A stretch of 64,000 bases of DNA, from positions 1 through 64,000 of the forward strand of contig CASFFX010000001.1 in assembly GCA_949294085.1 (NCBI GenBank), given 5' to 3'. Of the stretch, positions 51,088-59,341 are shown in pieces. How positions within the stretch are numbered: position 1 is the stretch's first letter; every line of letters starts with the position of its first letter. The DNA comes from an uncultured bacterium. Its GTDB lineage: Bacteria > Elusimicrobiota > Elusimicrobia > Elusimicrobiales > Elusimicrobiaceae. The translations under genes were made by a program, and so were the position numbers. Below the pieces are notes generated by a model. That model saw only the letters and a list, made by a program, of their open reading frames with translations, had not been told where the DNA came from and did not search any database.

Positions 51088-52291
51088 ATTTTTCAAACTT
51101 CTCTTTGAACCACCGGATGACCCAGTCGGGTTTATAGTCTATAATTTTCTTGTTGTGGCGGGTATAGCTTTGCGGCGGGGCAAAAATTTGTTTTTCGCGC
51201 GGCAGCCGCGGATAAATATAATCCGTTACCACCTCTATATTGGGGTACCACAGGTTGTGCACTTTTTTGTCTATCCAATGCTGCAGCCCCAAGTTGGGCA
51301 AGTGCAGCCCGGCCGACGCCGCCCAAAATACGGAATTGACCGCAATCACATACAAAGGAAATTCACTCTTTAGAATAGACAAGAATTGCCACGTCTGATT
51401 AATGGCCAATTTTTTGATGTCAATTTCCAAATAATTCGGGTTTTCCACGGGACCGCCCTTCGTAACGCTCATCACAAAATATCCGGCTTGAATCAATCCC
51501 TCTCCCAAGGCTTTCATATGCGGATACACATAGTTGGAACCGCGCGAATCCAGCTGCAAAAACACAATGCCTTTCTTGCCCTGGGCGCCGCGGCGCGCCC
51601 GCGCCAAATATTCCTGCACGGCCGGCGCCTGCGCTTGCGGGAAATACATAACCGGCGCGGGAATTTCCGAAGGGACCGGCAGCGAAAACGTTTCAAACAA
51701 ACTGCTGACCCGGTGCCGAATTTGCACCCCATAGTCGTAATACACGGGCACCGCCAAAAAACCGTCCGGAATTTGTTTCAAGGCGTCTTGATAATCGTAA
51801 TTCTTCCAAATCAGCGGGTGGCGGGTGCCGTGGAAGTAAAACACTTTTTCAAAATGGGGGTTTTCCTCCAGCAATTTGCCCACCAAAGGGGAATTGTTCC
51901 GATCAAACTGAGCGCCCACATAGGCGTAAAACGGAAGCTGGGGAAATTGGCGCTTCAGCGCGGCCAGCATGGGGGTAGTGTAGAGGTAGTCGCCAATCCC
52001 CATAAAAAAAATCAGCGCCACGCCTTTTACCTGCGGATTGACCTGTAGGGCCTTGCCCAAATCGTAATACACGTGTTCATGCCGATACAGCGGGCGGCAA
52101 ATGCGATACCAGTTTTTGTCCAGCGGCAAGGTTTCGTGCACGGGTTCGCCCGGCTGATGCTTTTTATCAAAGCGGTACCAAACGGGGGTTGGCGTATGAA
52201 CAAAAAAGAAAATCTTATGCCACAGCCAGCGCAGCGTTTCGTACGCTACGCAAAGGGGACGATAAGAGCAAAGCCATTGGTTAAGGGACAT
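51086..52291 (-). CDS. GT9-like (heptosyltransferase-type) glycosyltransferase
   Basis: 401 residues. The FFMGIGDYLYTTPMLAALKRQFP segment (about 94-116) is the N-terminal signature of family 9 glycosyltransferases (GDxLxTTPxLxxLKxxFP). The C-terminal half includes FLQLDSRGSNYVYPHMKALGEGL and a nucleotide-sugar half with VIAVNSVFWAASAG. It probably adds a sugar to a surface glycan at the inner face of the membrane. The first 60 residues are aromatic-rich. A -10 lies 6 nt before the ATG with no Shine-Dalgarno. Confidence 0.75.
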   Translation of the reverse strand: MSLNQWLCSYRPLCVAYETLRWLWHKIFFFVHTPTPVWYRFDKKHQPGEPVHETLPLDKNWYRICRPLYRHEHVYYDLGKALQVNPQVKGVALIFFMGIGDYLYTTPMLAALKRQFPQLPFYAYVGAQFDRNNSPLVGKLLEENPHFEKVFYFHGTRHPLIWKNYDYQDALKQIPDGFLAVPVYYDYGVQIRHRVSSLFETFSLPVPSEIPAPVMYFPQAQAPAVQEYLARARRGAQGKKGIVFLQLDSRGSNYVYPHMKALGEGLIQAGYFVMSVTKGGPVENPNYLEIDIKKLAINQTWQFLSILKSEFPLYVIAVNSVFWAASAGLHLPNLGLQHWIDKKVHNLWYPNIEVVTDYIYPRLPREKQIFAPPQSYTRHNKKIIDYKPDWVIRWFKEKFEK

Positions 52292-52297
52292 AGTTTA

Positions 52298-52303
52298 ATT
52301 ATA
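52298..52303 (-). promoter_or_regulatory. -10 element of the glycosyltransferase gene
   Basis: TATAAT on the minus strand ends exactly 6 nt before ATG 52291; a leaderless transcript is predicted. No TG extension here. Confidence 0.55.
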
Positions 52304-52346
52304 TAAATTAGTGCAAAGCAAAATCTGCTCCGCCTGCTTGGAGGCA

Positions 52347-52376
52347 CAAAAAACCCCGTTTGCTTGGCAAACGGGG
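52347..52376 (-). terminator. Intrinsic terminator of the 52399-52863 pilin
   Basis: CCCCGTTTGC (52354-52363) / GCAAACGGGG (52367-52376), loop TTG, T-run on the minus strand. Confidence 0.88.
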
Positions 52377-52398
52377 CAATTCAAAAAGCGTTTCCCGC

Positions 52399-52863
52399 TT
52401 ATTTGTAATAAGTGGAAGAAGCGGAAACGGGAGTTACGCGAATCATATCAAAAAAATCCGTGCACGTTCCGCTGACGCAATGCCAATACATGTCGCCGGT
52501 GCTCATATTGGCCGGAGCGGTAGCCGCATTTTTGACCAAAATGCGCGACGCCGTAAAAGCCGTACCGGCCGTGGGCGACACCGTGGCCCCGCAGTTGCGG
52601 GCCCCTTCCGACGTAACGCCAAAACTCCAATCTTTAGAAGAACCGTCCACCTTCACGTCCAGGTCCGAAAGGGTGTTCGGGCACGTGCGGTACGTGGTGG
52701 AATAAATGGAAGCCGCATCCACAATGCTTTTGGTGGTCAGCAGCGCTTCGGCGGTGCGGGCTCTCTCCACCGATTTTTCATACTGCGGCAAGGCAATGGC
52801 CGACAAAATGCCAATAATCAGTACCACCACCAATAACTCAATTAACGTAAAACCCTGTTTCAT
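52399..52863 (-). CDS. Orphan type IV pilin-like protein
   Basis: 154 residues. Leader MKQG, cleavage before FTLIELLVVVLIIGIL, then SAIALPQYEKSVERAR. Nearly identical in its N-terminus to the pilin at 32.8 kb but unrelated in the C-terminal half, which carries four cysteines. AAAAGGAGACTCCC precedes the ATG. Separate transcription unit. Confidence 0.92.
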   Translation of the reverse strand: MKQGFTLIELLVVVLIIGILSAIALPQYEKSVERARTAEALLTTKSIVDAASIYSTTYRTCPNTLSDLDVKVDGSSKDWSFGVTSEGARNCGATVSPTAGTAFTASRILVKNAATAPANMSTGDMYWHCVSGTCTDFFDMIRVTPVSASSTYYK

Positions 52864-52921
52864 GGGAGTCTCCTTTTCATCAAACTATTAATAGTATAGT
52901 AAATTTTCCCCCAAAAGCAAT

Positions 52922-52946
52922 CGCCCGCCCGGGCTGCGGGCGGGCG
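52922..52946 (-). terminator. Probable terminator of the DUF362 lipoprotein gene
   Basis: CGCCCGCCC (52922-52930) / GGGCGGGCG (52938-52946), followed on the minus strand by ATTGCTTTTG. Confidence 0.65.
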
Positions 52947-52964
52947 AAATGGTCTGTGGGGGCG

Positions 52965-53930
52965 TTAATCCAGCTTCACCAGTTCGTACTGGTCGTTTCC
53001 CATCCCCATTTCCTTCATATACGAAAGCTGCCGCAGCCCCTTGCGCGATTCAATGCGTTCCTTCAAATCGTGTGATTCTTCATCCGGCAGGGCATACACC
53101 ATGTCCACCGACGCTTGGTCCACCGCCAAAATATCGGTGGAAGCCAAAATGCCCACATTGCGCGTTTTGGGTTCCGCGGCGGACGTGCCCGCACAATCGC
53201 AATCCACCGACATATTGCGCAGTACATTAATGTACACAATGTGCTTGCCAAAATGGTCGGTTACGGCTTTGCCGCCTTCCACCATGTGTTCCATAAACAG
53301 CTCTTTATTGGCGCGCCACAAATCGGCGCCGTTGCTGCCATGCTGCATGGCTTTGCCCACCTTGGCATCGGCACAGCCGATGGCAATGTTCTTAAGCGAA
53401 CCGCCAAAACCGCCCATGGTGTGCCCCTTAAAATGGGTCAGCACGACCATCGAGTCGTAATTCAGCAAGTTCTTTCCCACGGACATTTCCTTAAAATGCT
53501 TGCCGCCTTTAATCGGCAGCATGACCGCGCCGTCCTCGTCCATAATGTCCACTTTGCAAAAATCCCACCCGTTGGTTTTAAGGGTTTGGCGGTGCAGTTC
53601 GGTGGTGTGGCGGCCCCCTTCGTAGAGCGTGTTGGTTTCCACAATGTTGCTGTTGGGGATGTGCTGCTGAAGCGCTTTGACCATATCGCGCGGGATGATA
53701 TTGGGCCCGTGCGGCTCGCCGGTGTGTACTTTGATGGCTACTTTGCCGGTAATATCCTGCGAAATTTTATCGTAAATTTTTACCAGTCCTTTCGGGCTGA
53801 TGTCCGTCGTAAAATAGACCACGGCTTTTTCCGGCGTCGGGGCCGGCTGTTTTTCAGCGGGTCTGTCGGTTCCGCAAGCGGCCAGGCATACACTGGCCAA
53901 CAGGCAAAACCCCCATTTCCAATTTTTCAT
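52965..53930 (-). CDS. Exported DUF362 lipoprotein
   Basis: 321 residues. Lipobox LAAC (Cys19). The body matches DUF362 proteins: AIKVHTGEPHGPNIIP, DSMVVLTHFKGHTMGGFGGSLKN, and Cys-containing GCADAK and VDCDCAGT segments. Most DUF362 proteins I know of are cytosolic and sometimes linked to ferredoxin domains; here no ferredoxin domain is present and the protein is exported. Its function is unknown. It is divergent from the PFOR gene, with about 280 bp between them. Confidence 0.82.
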   Translation of the reverse strand: MKNWKWGFCLLASVCLAACGTDRPAEKQPAPTPEKAVVYFTTDISPKGLVKIYDKISQDITGKVAIKVHTGEPHGPNIIPRDMVKALQQHIPNSNIVETNTLYEGGRHTTELHRQTLKTNGWDFCKVDIMDEDGAVMLPIKGGKHFKEMSVGKNLLNYDSMVVLTHFKGHTMGGFGGSLKNIAIGCADAKVGKAMQHGSNGADLWRANKELFMEHMVEGGKAVTDHFGKHIVYINVLRNMSVDCDCAGTSAAEPKTRNVGILASTDILAVDQASVDMVYALPDEESHDLKERIESRKGLRQLSYMKEMGMGNDQYELVKLD

Positions 53931-54064
53931 ACTCCCTCCTTACAAGTGCTGGGTCAAAAAGACCTTTTTTTATTGTACCAGTTAAAGCGAACTCCAGGTC
54001 AAGCTTTTTGCCGTTTCCCGTCTATACAAGGCGCCTGGTTTTCCCCCTGCCAAATCCGGACGTC

Positions 54065-54092
54065 CGTTTATTTACCGAGCGGTAAATAAACG
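54065..54092. promoter_or_regulatory. Perfect palindromic operator-like site upstream of nifJ
   Basis: Arms CGTTTATTTACC (54065-54076) and GGTAAATAAACG (54081-54092) around GAGC. It ends one base before the -35 hexamer of the PFOR promoter. The size and symmetry suit a dimeric regulator; no T-run follows, so it is not a terminator. Confidence 0.7.
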
Positions 54093-54093
54093 T

Positions 54094-54122
54094 TTGCCAA
54101 ATACAGGCCAAAGTTATACAAT
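54094..54122 (+). promoter_or_regulatory. Promoter of nifJ
   Basis: TTGCCA (54094-54099), 17-bp spacer, TACAAT (54117-54122). The predicted leader is about 85 nt, with AAGGAGA before ATG 54214. Confidence 0.65.
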
Positions 54123-54213
54123 ATATACAAGCCGGAGTATCCCTCTGGGCTGGCGTGTTTGTCATACACGCAAACAGACCGTTTTAATTTACGCAAAAGG
54201 AGACTTCTCTATT

Positions 54214-57200
54214 ATGGCTAAACTAGTTGCTATGGACGGCAACGGCGCAGTATCCCACGTCGCCCATGCTACCAACGAAGTAATCGCTATTTACCCGATT
54301 ACCCCGTCTTCCACGATGGGCGAAATCTGTGACGCCAAAAGCGCCAAAGGCGAAACCAACATTTGGGGCAACGTCCCGTCCGTAAGCGAGCTGCAGTCCG
54401 AAGGCGGCGCTTCCGGTGCGGTACACGGTTCGCTGACCGCCGGCGCGCTGACCACTACCTTTACTGCTTCTCAGGGTTTGCTGCTGATGATCCCGAATAT
54501 GTACAAAATCGCCGGTGAACTGACGCCGACCGTGTTCCACGTGTCCGCGCGTGCGGTTGCCACGACGGCGTTGTCCATTTTCGGCGACCACTCCGACGTC
54601 ATGGCCGTCCGCCAGACCGGCTGGGCCATGCTCTGCTCCGACAACCCGCAGGAAGCCATGGACATGGCGCTTATCGCCCAAGCCTCTACCTTGCGCGCCC
54701 GCGTGCCGTTTGTGCACTTCTTTGACGGTTTCCGCACCAGCCACGAACTGAATATGGTGGAACCCTTGACCAAAGACCAAATGCACGAAATGATTGACGA
54801 CAAACTCGTCGCCGAACACAAATCCCGCGGTTTAAACCCGGAACACCCCACCGTGCGCGGCACCGCCGCCAACCCGGATGTGTACTTCCAGGAACGCGAA
54901 GCCGTCAACAAATTCTACAACGCCGTCCCCGGCATTGTGAAGGAAGAAATGGCCAAATTTGAAAAAATCGCCGGCCGCCACTACGAACTGTTCCAATATG
55001 TAGGCGACGCCGATGCCGAACGCATGATTGTCATTATGGGTTCCGGCGCGGACGTAGCGCAAAACGCGGTGGAAGCGATGCAGGGCCAAAAAGTGGGCGT
55101 ATTGAAAGTAAAATTGTTCCGCCCCTTCTCCATTGCGGATTTTGTAAAAGCGATCCCGGCCACCGTCAAGAAAATTGCGGTGATGGACCGCACCAAAGAA
55201 CCCGGCGCCTTGGGCGAACCTTTGTTCCAAGACGTCTGCGCCGCGTTCTTGACCGACGAAGCCAAAGCCAAATTCCCGGCCACTCCGCTCATCATCGGCG
55301 GCCGCTACGGGATCGGCTCCAAAGACTTTACGCCTTCCCACGTCAAAGCCGTGTTTGACAATTTGGCCTCCAACGAGCCCAAAAAACACTTTACGGTGGG
55401 CATCAAAGACGATTTGACGAACCTCTCTCTGCCCGAAACCAAACTGGAAAACAAAGCCGCCAACGACATTTTCGCCGCTTTGTTCTACGGCCTGGGTTCC
55501 GACGGCACCGTGGGCGCCAACAAGAACACGATGAAAATCATTAGCGCCAACGGATTCTTTGCGCAAGGGTACTTTGTGTACGACTCCAAAAAATCCGGCT
55601 CTATGACGACGTCCCACATCCGCTTCGGCAAAAAATACATCCGCGCGCCGTACCTGATTCAATCGGCGGACTTTATCGGCGTGCATATGTTTGACTTCTT
55701 GGAAAAATACGATGTGTTGGGCAAAGCCAAAGTCGGCGCCACCGTGCTGATCAACTCGCCCTACAACGCCCAGGAAGTATGGAACCACCTGACCGCTGAA
55801 GTGCAAAAAATCATCATTGACCGCAAACTCAAAGTGTACGTGATTGACGCTTCCGAAATTGCGCTCAAAACCGGTATGGGCAGCCGCACCAATACCATTA
55901 TGCAAACGGCCTTCTTCGGAATTGCGGGCGTAATCCCGACCGAAAAAGCCATTGCCGATATTAAAGAAGCCATCAAGAAAACCTATTCCAAAAAAGGCGA
56001 AGAAGTGGTGCAGAAAAACTACAAAGCGGTAGATGCCGCGTTGGCGGGCCTGCAGGAAGTAAAATATCCGGCGGAAGTAACCTCCAAGCTGCACACCAAA
56101 GCCCCGGTCCCGGCGGAAGCTCCGGCGTTTGTCAAAGACGTCTTGGGCGAAATGATTGCCGGCCGCGGCGACGATCTGCCCACCTCGGCCATGCCGGAAG
56201 GCGGCGTGTATCCGACGGGTACCACCCAATACGAAAAACGCAACATCGCCATCATGGTACCGCAATGGGATCCCAACACCTGCATCCAGTGCGGTTTCTG
56301 CTCCATGGTGTGCCCGCATGCGGCCATCCGCATTAAAGCCTATGACGGCGCGGCGTTGAAAGACGCTCCCAAAACCTTCAAATCTGCCGACGGCAAAGCC
56401 GACTTGGCCGGCCTCAAATTCACCGTTCAGGTAGCGGTGGAAGACTGCACCGGCTGCGGCGCCTGCATTTACAACTGCCCGGCGAAGAACAAAGAAAACC
56501 CGGAAAAGAAAGCCATCAATATGGTGCACCAGCTGTCCGTTCGCGAAAACGAAATTGACAACTTCGCTTTCTTCCTGGGCCTCAAACAAGCCGAAGTAAA
56601 GACCAAAAAGGAATCCGTCAAAGGTTCCCAGATGAGAAAACCGCTGTTTGAGTTCTCCGGTGCCTGCGCGGGCTGCGGCGAAACGCCTTACGTCAAACTC
56701 TTGACGCAGCTGTTCGGCGACCGCTTGGCCATTGCCAACGCCACGGGCTGCTCGTCCATTTACGGCGGCAACCTGCCCACCACGCCTTATTGCAAACGCG
56801 AGGACGGCAAAGGGCCGGCGTGGTCTAACTCCTTGTTTGAAGACAACGCCGAATTCGGCTTGGGTATGCGCTTGGCGTTTGACCAGTTAAACCACGACGC
56901 CAAAGCGTTGCTGACCACGGCCAAAGAAGGCGGGCTGAAAGAACATGCCGCTTTGATTGACGCCATTTTGAACGCCGACCAATCCACCGACGCGGGTGTA
57001 GAAGCCCAGCGCAAGAACGTGGCCGACCTCAAAGCCGTCTTGGAAAAAGGCGCCGAAAAAGGCTGCGAAGAATGCAAACGCCTCTTGAGCTTGGCCGATT
57101 ACCTCGTCCGCAAATCCGTGTGGATTTTGGGCGGCGACGGCTGGGCCTATGATATCGGCTACGGCGGTTTGGACCATGTGCTGGCCAGCGGCAAGAACAT

Positions 57201-57783
57201 CAAAATCTTGGTGCTGGATACGGAAGTGTACTCCAACACCGGCGGGCAGATGTCCAAAGCTACGCCACTGGGCGCCAAAGCCTTGTTCGCCGCGGGCGGC
57301 AAAACCATGCCGAAGAAAGACCTGGGCATGATGGCCATGACCTACGGCAACATCTACGTGGCGCAGGTAGCCATGGGCGCCAACATGAACCAGACCATCC
57401 AAGCCTTGGCGGAAGCCGATGCGTACGACGGTCCGGCGTTGGTGATTGCCTACTCGCACTGCATTGCGCACGGGATTGATATGTCCAAAGGTATGGGCGA
57501 AGCCAAACGCGCCGTACAAGCCGGCCGCTGGATCCTGTACCGCTTCAACCCCGAAGCCCGCTACGAAGGCAAGAACCCCTTGCATGTGGACAGCCCGTTA
57601 ACGGAACCCACGCTCCCGCTGGTGGACTATATGAGCGGCGAAAACCGCTTCAAAGGCCTGATGCGGGATAACCCGGAACTCGCGAAAGAACTGATTAAAC
57701 GCGCAGAATCCGAGTATGCCTGGAGACGCGACCTGTACAAACAACTGGCCGCCATGCAGCCTGCCGAAAAGGTTGTAAAATAG
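54214..57783 (+). CDS. nifJ: Pyruvate:ferredoxin (flavodoxin) oxidoreductase
   Basis: 1189 residues from ATG 54214, the usual length for single-chain PFOR; AAGGAGA stands upstream and 40 further in-frame codons before it are not needed. Order: pyruvate-binding domain (IAIYPITPSSTMGE), domains II-III, two [4Fe-4S] ferredoxin motifs (CIQCGFCSMVCP from Cys690; CTGCGACIYNCP from Cys745), then the thiamine diphosphate domain (CAGCGE, GCSSIYGG, GGDGWAYDIGYGG from about 973, YSNTGGQMSK). It oxidises pyruvate plus CoA to acetyl-CoA and CO2, reducing ferredoxin; oxygen sensitive. Central to the fermentation that ends with AckA. Confidence 0.97.
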   Translation: MAKLVAMDGNGAVSHVAHATNEVIAIYPITPSSTMGEICDAKSAKGETNIWGNVPSVSELQSEGGASGAVHGSLTAGALTTTFTASQGLLLMIPNMYKIAGELTPTVFHVSARAVATTALSIFGDHSDVMAVRQTGWAMLCSDNPQEAMDMALIAQASTLRARVPFVHFFDGFRTSHELNMVEPLTKDQMHEMIDDKLVAEHKSRGLNPEHPTVRGTAANPDVYFQEREAVNKFYNAVPGIVKEEMAKFEKIAGRHYELFQYVGDADAERMIVIMGSGADVAQNAVEAMQGQKVGVLKVKLFRPFSIADFVKAIPATVKKIAVMDRTKEPGALGEPLFQDVCAAFLTDEAKAKFPATPLIIGGRYGIGSKDFTPSHVKAVFDNLASNEPKKHFTVGIKDDLTNLSLPETKLENKAANDIFAALFYGLGSDGTVGANKNTMKIISANGFFAQGYFVYDSKKSGSMTTSHIRFGKKYIRAPYLIQSADFIGVHMFDFLEKYDVLGKAKVGATVLINSPYNAQEVWNHLTAEVQKIIIDRKLKVYVIDASEIALKTGMGSRTNTIMQTAFFGIAGVIPTEKAIADIKEAIKKTYSKKGEEVVQKNYKAVDAALAGLQEVKYPAEVTSKLHTKAPVPAEAPAFVKDVLGEMIAGRGDDLPTSAMPEGGVYPTGTTQYEKRNIAIMVPQWDPNTCIQCGFCSMVCPHAAIRIKAYDGAALKDAPKTFKSADGKADLAGLKFTVQVAVEDCTGCGACIYNCPAKNKENPEKKAINMVHQLSVRENEIDNFAFFLGLKQAEVKTKKESVKGSQMRKPLFEFSGACAGCGETPYVKLLTQLFGDRLAIANATGCSSIYGGNLPTTPYCKREDGKGPAWSNSLFEDNAEFGLGMRLAFDQLNHDAKALLTTAKEGGLKEHAALIDAILNADQSTDAGVEAQRKNVADLKAVLEKGAEKGCEECKRLLSLADYLVRKSVWILGGDGWAYDIGYGGLDHVLASGKNIKILVLDTEVYSNTGGQMSKATPLGAKALFAAGGKTMPKKDLGMMAMTYGNIYVAQVAMGANMNQTIQALAEADAYDGPALVIAYSHCIAHGIDMSKGMGEAKRAVQAGRWILYRFNPEARYEGKNPLHVDSPLTEPTLPLVDYMSGENRFKGLMRDNPELAKELIKRAESEYAWRRDLYKQLAAMQPAEKVVK

Positions 57784-57794
57784 TTTGAAGCTAC

Positions 57795-57827
57795 AAAAAA
57801 CCCCAGCCGCAAGGCTGGGGTTTTTTT
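57795..57827 (+). terminator. Intrinsic terminator of nifJ
   Basis: AAAAAACCCCAGCC pairs with GGCTGGGGTTTTTT around GCAA. Confidence 0.92.
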
Positions 57828-57952
57828 ATGGATACCAATTGCTTAGAAAACTTCCTCCGAGTGGATTTTTTACCGCTTCTGATGAACCGATTTGCCCCAG
57901 GCAGGCTAGCGGGGGCGTTTTTTGCAAAAGCCGTCAATAAAACGGGCTGATT

Positions 57953-58492
57953 TCAGGACGGAACCGTGTAATAAGTCATAGAGTCCGTTTGTGAATACAA
58001 TGTCCCCCCCAAGCTTCCGCATACTTTTACCCAACGGCCCGCTGTGGCACCGCACAGGGTTAAATCACGATTCAAATAAAACTGGAATTCTACCGTTGCA
58101 TTTCCGGTTTGCCGCCCCTGCAAGTACAGATGCAAAATCCCTTGCCAGGCATTTAAGGAAACGATAACATTTTCTTCACAGCGATAAGTGCCCCTTCCGC
58201 CTCGATCTTCATACGACATATTGTCAAAAGTACACCCGGGCACGGAAACATCCAAATCTTCTAAATACGGGGTATATTTGTTATTTGCCATTTGATATAC
58301 GTGTTCCGCTTCGGCCAACGCTTTTGCCCAGGTATAGATTTTGGTCAAGTGCGATTTATCTACGGCTCGTTGATATTGCGGTACGGCTATCGCCGCCAGT
58401 ATACCGATAATTAATACCACTACAAGAAGCTCTATTAGCGTAAATCCGGCGTTTTTCCCCGCCGGGAAGGTTTTTTGATCATTTTTGCTCAT
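57953..58492 (-). CDS. Orphan type IV pilin-like protein with longer leader
   Basis: 179 residues from ATG 58492. Leader of 16 residues ending NAG, cleavage before FTLIELLVVVLIIGIL, then AAIAVPQYQRAVDKS. The C-terminal domain has four cysteines. There is no Shine-Dalgarno; TG-A-TAAATT ends 6 nt before the ATG, so a leaderless transcript is predicted. It stands alone between the PFOR gene and an HExxH membrane protein gene. Confidence 0.88.
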   Translation of the reverse strand: MSKNDQKTFPAGKNAGFTLIELLVVVLIIGILAAIAVPQYQRAVDKSHLTKIYTWAKALAEAEHVYQMANNKYTPYLEDLDVSVPGCTFDNMSYEDRGGRGTYRCEENVIVSLNAWQGILHLYLQGRQTGNATVEFQFYLNRDLTLCGATAGRWVKVCGSLGGTLYSQTDSMTYYTVPS

Positions 58493-58498
58493 AAGCAA

Positions 58499-58507
58499 AA
58501 TTTATCA
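58499..58507 (-). promoter_or_regulatory. Extended -10 of the 57953-58492 pilin
   Basis: TG-A-TAAATT on the minus strand, 6 nt before ATG 58492. Confidence 0.5.
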
Positions 58508-58625
58508 AAAAAAAAAAACGAATCAAGGCCCTCTCATCTTAGGCGCGGCGCCGCAGCCAAAATTTTTCTCCTCACGGCCCCTTGACGCAAACACGCCCTC
58601 TCCGCCAACAGACGCCCCAAAAAAT

Positions 58626-59234
58626 TCAGCGTTCCACGGCCAAATATTGCTCCGTATGCGTCCAGTAATACCACAGGCTCCAGCCGGCCAGTACCAAGCA
58701 AAAGGCCGCACCAAATACCAATATATGGCCAATAAGCACATCGTACTCCAAAAGGCCCAAAGGCTCCAAAATGTAATGCCAATCCCCTTTTACGGTTCCC
58801 GGAGTAAAATTGCTCATCATATCCGAAGACGTCAGCGGCAGGGCGCTGGCGCGCGCGTCGGCGGCGTAAATCCCGGCGCCATACAGGGCGGTAGCGAGCC
58901 AATACAATAAAAAAGGCTGTAAATAACGCCCCCCTTTTAACCGCAGGGCCGCCAAGCATAACGCCAGCGGCAGCAGCGTTTCCATCGCATTTCCGGAGGC
59001 ATAGCACACCCACTCCCAGCGCAAGCTGCACCAAAAGCGGTGGGAAAACTCGTGCACTAAATAATTGGGCAAATACACAAACATATTGTCCAACGCCGCT
59101 TTTACAAACCCGCTCTGCGGATGAAGCCCCAACCACACCATCAGGCCGCCGCATACAAAAATGCTCCAAAATCCCCACTTAAAAAACAAAAAGCTTTGCC
59201 GGTAGGGGTCTAGACGGAATAAAAAATTTTTCAT
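58626..59234 (-). CDS. Membrane protein with HExxH zinc-protease-like motif
   Basis: 202 residues from ATG 59234, set by the -10 element; an in-frame ATG two codons earlier lies too close to it. About five to six membrane helices. HEFSH (61-65) in NYLVHEFSHRFW, followed by SGNAMETLLPLALCL, resembles the HExxH helix and the next conserved segment of M50-like site-2 proteases and relatives, but the third zinc ligand and the NPDG-type motif are not seen. Either a membrane metallopeptidase or a relative. Confidence 0.55.
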   Translation of the reverse strand: MKNFLFRLDPYRQSFLFFKWGFWSIFVCGGLMVWLGLHPQSGFVKAALDNMFVYLPNYLVHEFSHRFWCSLRWEWVCYASGNAMETLLPLALCLAALRLKGGRYLQPFLLYWLATALYGAGIYAADARASALPLTSSDMMSNFTPGTVKGDWHYILEPLGLLEYDVLIGHILVFGAAFCLVLAGWSLWYYWTHTEQYLAVER

Positions 59235-59240
59235 AGACAT

Positions 59241-59249
59241 ATTGTAACA
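59241..59249 (-). promoter_or_regulatory. Extended -10 of the HExxH membrane protein gene
   Basis: TG-T-TACAAT on the minus strand, exactly 6 nt before ATG 59234; no Shine-Dalgarno. Confidence 0.6.
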
Positions 59250-59278
59250 AAAACCATTTTCCCTCTCGTATTTTCTTT

Positions 59279-59287
59279 TGCTAAAAT
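59279..59287 (+). promoter_or_regulatory. Extended -10 of the ankyrin gene
   Basis: TG-C-TAAAAT preceded by TTT. The predicted leader is about 48 nt with AAAGGAA before ATG 59342. Confidence 0.65.
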
Positions 59288-59341
59288 AAAAGAAATCCGC
59301 CCGGCCGGCGCAAGCCCATAGGCCGGGCAAAAGGAATCAAT

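Noticed and set aside
54832..56589. 585-codon open frame on the minus strand
   Set aside because: Antisense to the pyruvate:ferredoxin oxidoreductase gene; Phe/Gly/His-rich shadow translation without motifs.
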